Assembly: GCF_031755915.1 (NCBI RefSeq)
Contig: NC_083379.1
Span: 20,656,001 to 20,720,000 of the forward strand
Source: Ziziphus jujuba
Lineage: Eukaryota; Streptophyta; Magnoliopsida; Rosales; Rhamnaceae
Reading direction: 5' to 3'
Length of the DNA: 64,000 nt
This document shows, piece after piece, positions 60,960 through 64,000 of this stretch; the first letter of the stretch is position 1, and every line of letters starts with the position of its first letter. The notes under the pieces are model-generated. The model had not been told where the DNA came from. It saw nothing but the letters and a program-made list of their open reading frames with translations, and made no database searches. A program made the translations under genes and the position numbers.

Positions 60960-63900
60960 TCCTTTATTATGCATTTTCTCTCCTTTTGAAATTATGTGGA
61001 AATCTTTAGTATCTCTGATAATGTAATGACCTACTTTTCCATACTTAACCAAATAATACACAAAAATTTAAAAGTATCCAACGTAACATAAATATTACAA
61101 GTCCAAATATAAAGAATTTAATTTTTAATCCAAAATATACAAATCCAGTCAAATAGTTTCGACTTAACTTTCAAAAACCAAAGTCTATCTACTCCATATC
61201 TACCTCAGGCCATCAAGTAACCACCCTAGTACCTGTAAGTGATTAGGAACAAAGGGATGAGTACAAGTACTCAATGAGTTTGCACTTACACCAAAATACA
61301 TAGTCTTACAATATCGAAATAACTTATAAGTATACATATATCCACAACATGAGATGCAGTACATATGATACGAGGTTTAGGGCTTTGATAAAATAGTATA
61401 ATCTTAACTGATTGGCGGCTAATGCATAAAAAGAGCATATCAATGTATGGTGGCCATTGATGAATTATTTTCCTAAAACATACTAAGAATAAATCAAGGC
61501 ATATAAGGGAAAACCTTTGCCATATACAGAGAATAAATCAAAGTATGGGGCCATTTAAGTAACTAAATCTGATCTTAACTACTTGGCCGAGATACTTAAT
61601 ACCAAGTAAGAGGAAAATCACTAGAATCATTAACATCACATAGTTATCATCATATTCACATTGATAGTTTCAACTTTAGTCTTCAGTGACCAAACCAAAT
61701 TTAGATGTCAAACTTGTCTGTCTCCAAGCGATGATCAACCCCGCTGTGATAAAACAACTTTATTTATCTCCCAAAATGATCAATCCAAGGCAATAGGATT
61801 GCTCTATCTCTCGTCATCGTGTCGATAAGACTAAATCTAGAGATTAAAAACAATTCCATCAATCATAATAAAGTCCAATCATATATTATTCAAATCATAG
61901 TGCATCAAATCCATATCCATAACAATTCACATATCTTAGGTCCTTAATCATTCATCAGGGTTCAATATCCTTTTACAATTAGTTTTCAAGGCTAAGGCAA
62001 ATACAAGTTTTCCAAAAACTAGTTTAGAAATCATCTCTATAAAATAGGTTCATATGGTATGCTCAAATGCATGCTTATGCATGATTCCATAATATACTTA
62101 TGCATATATATATAATCCTATGCTTTTATGCACATATACAAAATATCCAATATGACATTTCCAAAATAATAGTAACAACAGATACTACAAAATGCAAATA
62201 AGGATGTGTATATTAAAAGTCGATATAAATCACATATCATTTTTATATGCCATGCTAGTAAATGCATGAATGCAATATATAGGGTTGTCTTAACCCTTAT
62301 TAGGCCTAGGCAAAAATAACAATAAATTTTTAAAACTAATTTTAATTTTATTTTGTCTACCTTTTTTTCATTTTAAGATGCAATGTTATCAATTAAATTT
62401 TTATATTTAAGTTTTGATGATAAAATGTTTTTCGACTTGTAAACAACCATGTAAAAGTGCCAAAAAAGATTGTTTAGATCTATACCATCGACTTCCATTA
62501 AAAAAAAAAAAGTTCTATACAATAAACTGCAATAGCGATGTGTAAATAACAATAAACGTGAATGCATGCAAAAATAAGTAAAAAAAGAAAAAAAGAAAAA
62601 AAAATAAAGGTTAGGAGAATGAACAATGAATATAAATTTATTAAATAAATAATAATAAATAAGATCATGTTCCTTTTTGGCACATTGGATTGAAGTGTAT
62701 AAACTATATATCAAGATTTAACAACTTTTAGATGTGAAATATGAGTAAAAGAAAATAAAGAAAGTAAGAAGAGATGGAAAAACTCATTAATATGGAGGTT
62801 TTTAATTATTTTTTTGGGTCTTATTCCTTTATAGTTAAAGCTTAAGACAAATATATAGAGAATTTCAATTTTTTTTTTATAGAGAAAATTTTATAGTTGA
62901 TTGATGCCGTTTTCAAAAAATAAAAATATATTAGTAACAATTAAACTAAAAATAATGAATTGGAATTAATGTTCAATTATAAAAAAATAAAAAAATAATG
63001 TTCATAAAAGGAAATTATTTCATCTTATGTACTAAATGAAAAGTGCTAAACAATATATATTATATATATATATATATATATGAGAAGTCTTATATAGCAA
63101 TTTTAAAATGAAAATTTTTTAATGATAAATATGGTATATATATATATATATAAAGAGAGAGAGATTTTCTTTCTTACAAAATAATCTATGGAAATTTTTT
63201 AGGACCCTCTTTTTATGGGCCACTAATGGCCTATGCCTTTAGCTGGTCCTAACAATACACCACACCATATGTATATATAGATATATGTATATACTCTCTA
63301 TGAAAAATGGGATTTAGTTTTTGTCTTATATATACCATTGCATAAAGCTCATTGATACGAGTTCATGGACATGTGGAATGTTGAAATCGGAGTTACGATT
63401 TGAAAGTTATGATTAAAAAAACTCAATGAGATTGTTGTGATTATGAGGGACAAAAATTAGGTTAAATTTGGTCATCCTTTTCCTCTTCTTACCCAATAAT
63501 GGCAGCCACCATTGTTGTCTCTCTCTAAACCCACAACTTCAAAACTTCATAACTTACTCTACTGATCTCCGTTTGCTTGTTTTTTTTATGGTTTGGAAAG
63601 CTTGCATGATGAGGAACATCTTTCAATAAAAATTTTAACTAGATAATCACTGAAATATTGCCTGAATCTCGCCAAAAAGTTAAATGGATTTTATTTTTTA
63701 ATCTCCAAAATTTGCGCACTTTTGGTGATGGAAAAAAAGTCCATTTAACATGTTTTCAAACTTTTGAATTAATTTTTGGTGTCCTCCAAGCTCAAAAGTG
63801 TCTCCATATTTCCTAACAATAAAATAAAGTTTCAACAATGCTTTGTATTCGATTTTTGGGCAACCTTCGACCATTATTAATTCTAGTTGAAGGTAGATCC

Positions 63901-64000
63901 TTACCTTTTAAAATTTGTTTTGATATAGAGATTACATAGTTTGGTTTAAGTATTTTGAAAAACCGAATTTTGCTATATGGATATTTTGGGGTTAAACAAA
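60960..64000. other. AT-rich DNA, partly LTR-like
   Basis: No gene was recognised. 'tgtaatgacctacttttcc' at 61022, 'aggaacaaagggatgagtac' near 61247 followed by 'agtactcaatgag', and 'ttgaaatcggagttacgatt' at about 63382 resemble wording common in degenerate Ty3/gypsy LTRs of plants. No second LTR or internal region can be paired within the window. (TA)n tracts lie at about 63054-63081 and 63134-63151. The open frames on the minus strand around 62373-62714 are low-complexity. Confidence 0.35.

Noticed and set aside
62373..62714. Minus-strand frames of 61-113 codons
   Set aside because: Phe/Ile/Tyr-rich translations of AT-rich DNA with no start context, homologue or splice support.

Overview
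The window looks like nuclear DNA of a dicot plant. It is strongly AT-rich, its genes have short exons and long AT-rich GT-AG introns, and it carries typical plant transposons: Ty3/gypsy-like and Ty1/copia LTR elements, several TIR (MITE-like) elements and a plant-type tRNA gene. The three complex protein genes match angiosperm families. I cannot name the species. All exon models below were built by eye from splice consensus, reading-phase continuity and family conservation.

Layout. 1031-4223: a complete, very young non-autonomous gypsy-like retrotransposon whose 457-bp LTRs read as identical. It has one intact Gag-protease ORF, no reverse transcriptase or integrase, and a perfect heat-shock element in each LTR. 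5648-16331 (+): a 12-exon SNF2 ATPase/RING protein of the CHR27/CHR28 (HLTF/RAD5-like) family, predicted 1385 aa, with an uORF in front. 17030-17100 (+): a tRNA-Gln-like gene whose anticodon is CTA, the amber-reading form. 17491-18444 (-): a single-exon alpha/beta hydrolase of the monoacylglycerol lipase/caffeoylshikimate esterase family. 18445-31928: about 13 kb without genes, with two or three MITE-like elements and one copy of an unnamed dispersed repeat.

31929-35161 (+): a 10-exon serine carboxypeptidase-like gene (478 aa, SCPL31-like). It converges with a 12-exon terpene synthase at 35991-43676 (-), 825 aa, of the TPS-f/geranyllinalool synthase type, with intact class I motifs. Both reading frames are open from start to stop.

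43677-64000: no host gene. It holds an old, internally deleted copia element (48390-53652) whose 5' LTR carries a 136-bp MITE and whose flanks are a diverged direct repeat of about 200 bp, a solo LTR of the same family with a 5-bp target duplication (56637-57682), a second copy of the dispersed repeat (about 54.3-55.15 kb), a CACTA-like terminus, an hAT-like element with an 8-bp target duplication (60293-60959), and degenerate LTR-like sequence to the window end.

The protein genes do not form an evident pathway. The terpene synthase (volatile homoterpene precursor), the carboxypeptidase (secretory or vacuolar) and the chromatin remodeler look like ordinary neighbours. The most unusual signals are the heat-element-bearing young retrotransposon, the CTA-anticodon tRNA and the nested transposon structures at 48-61 kb.
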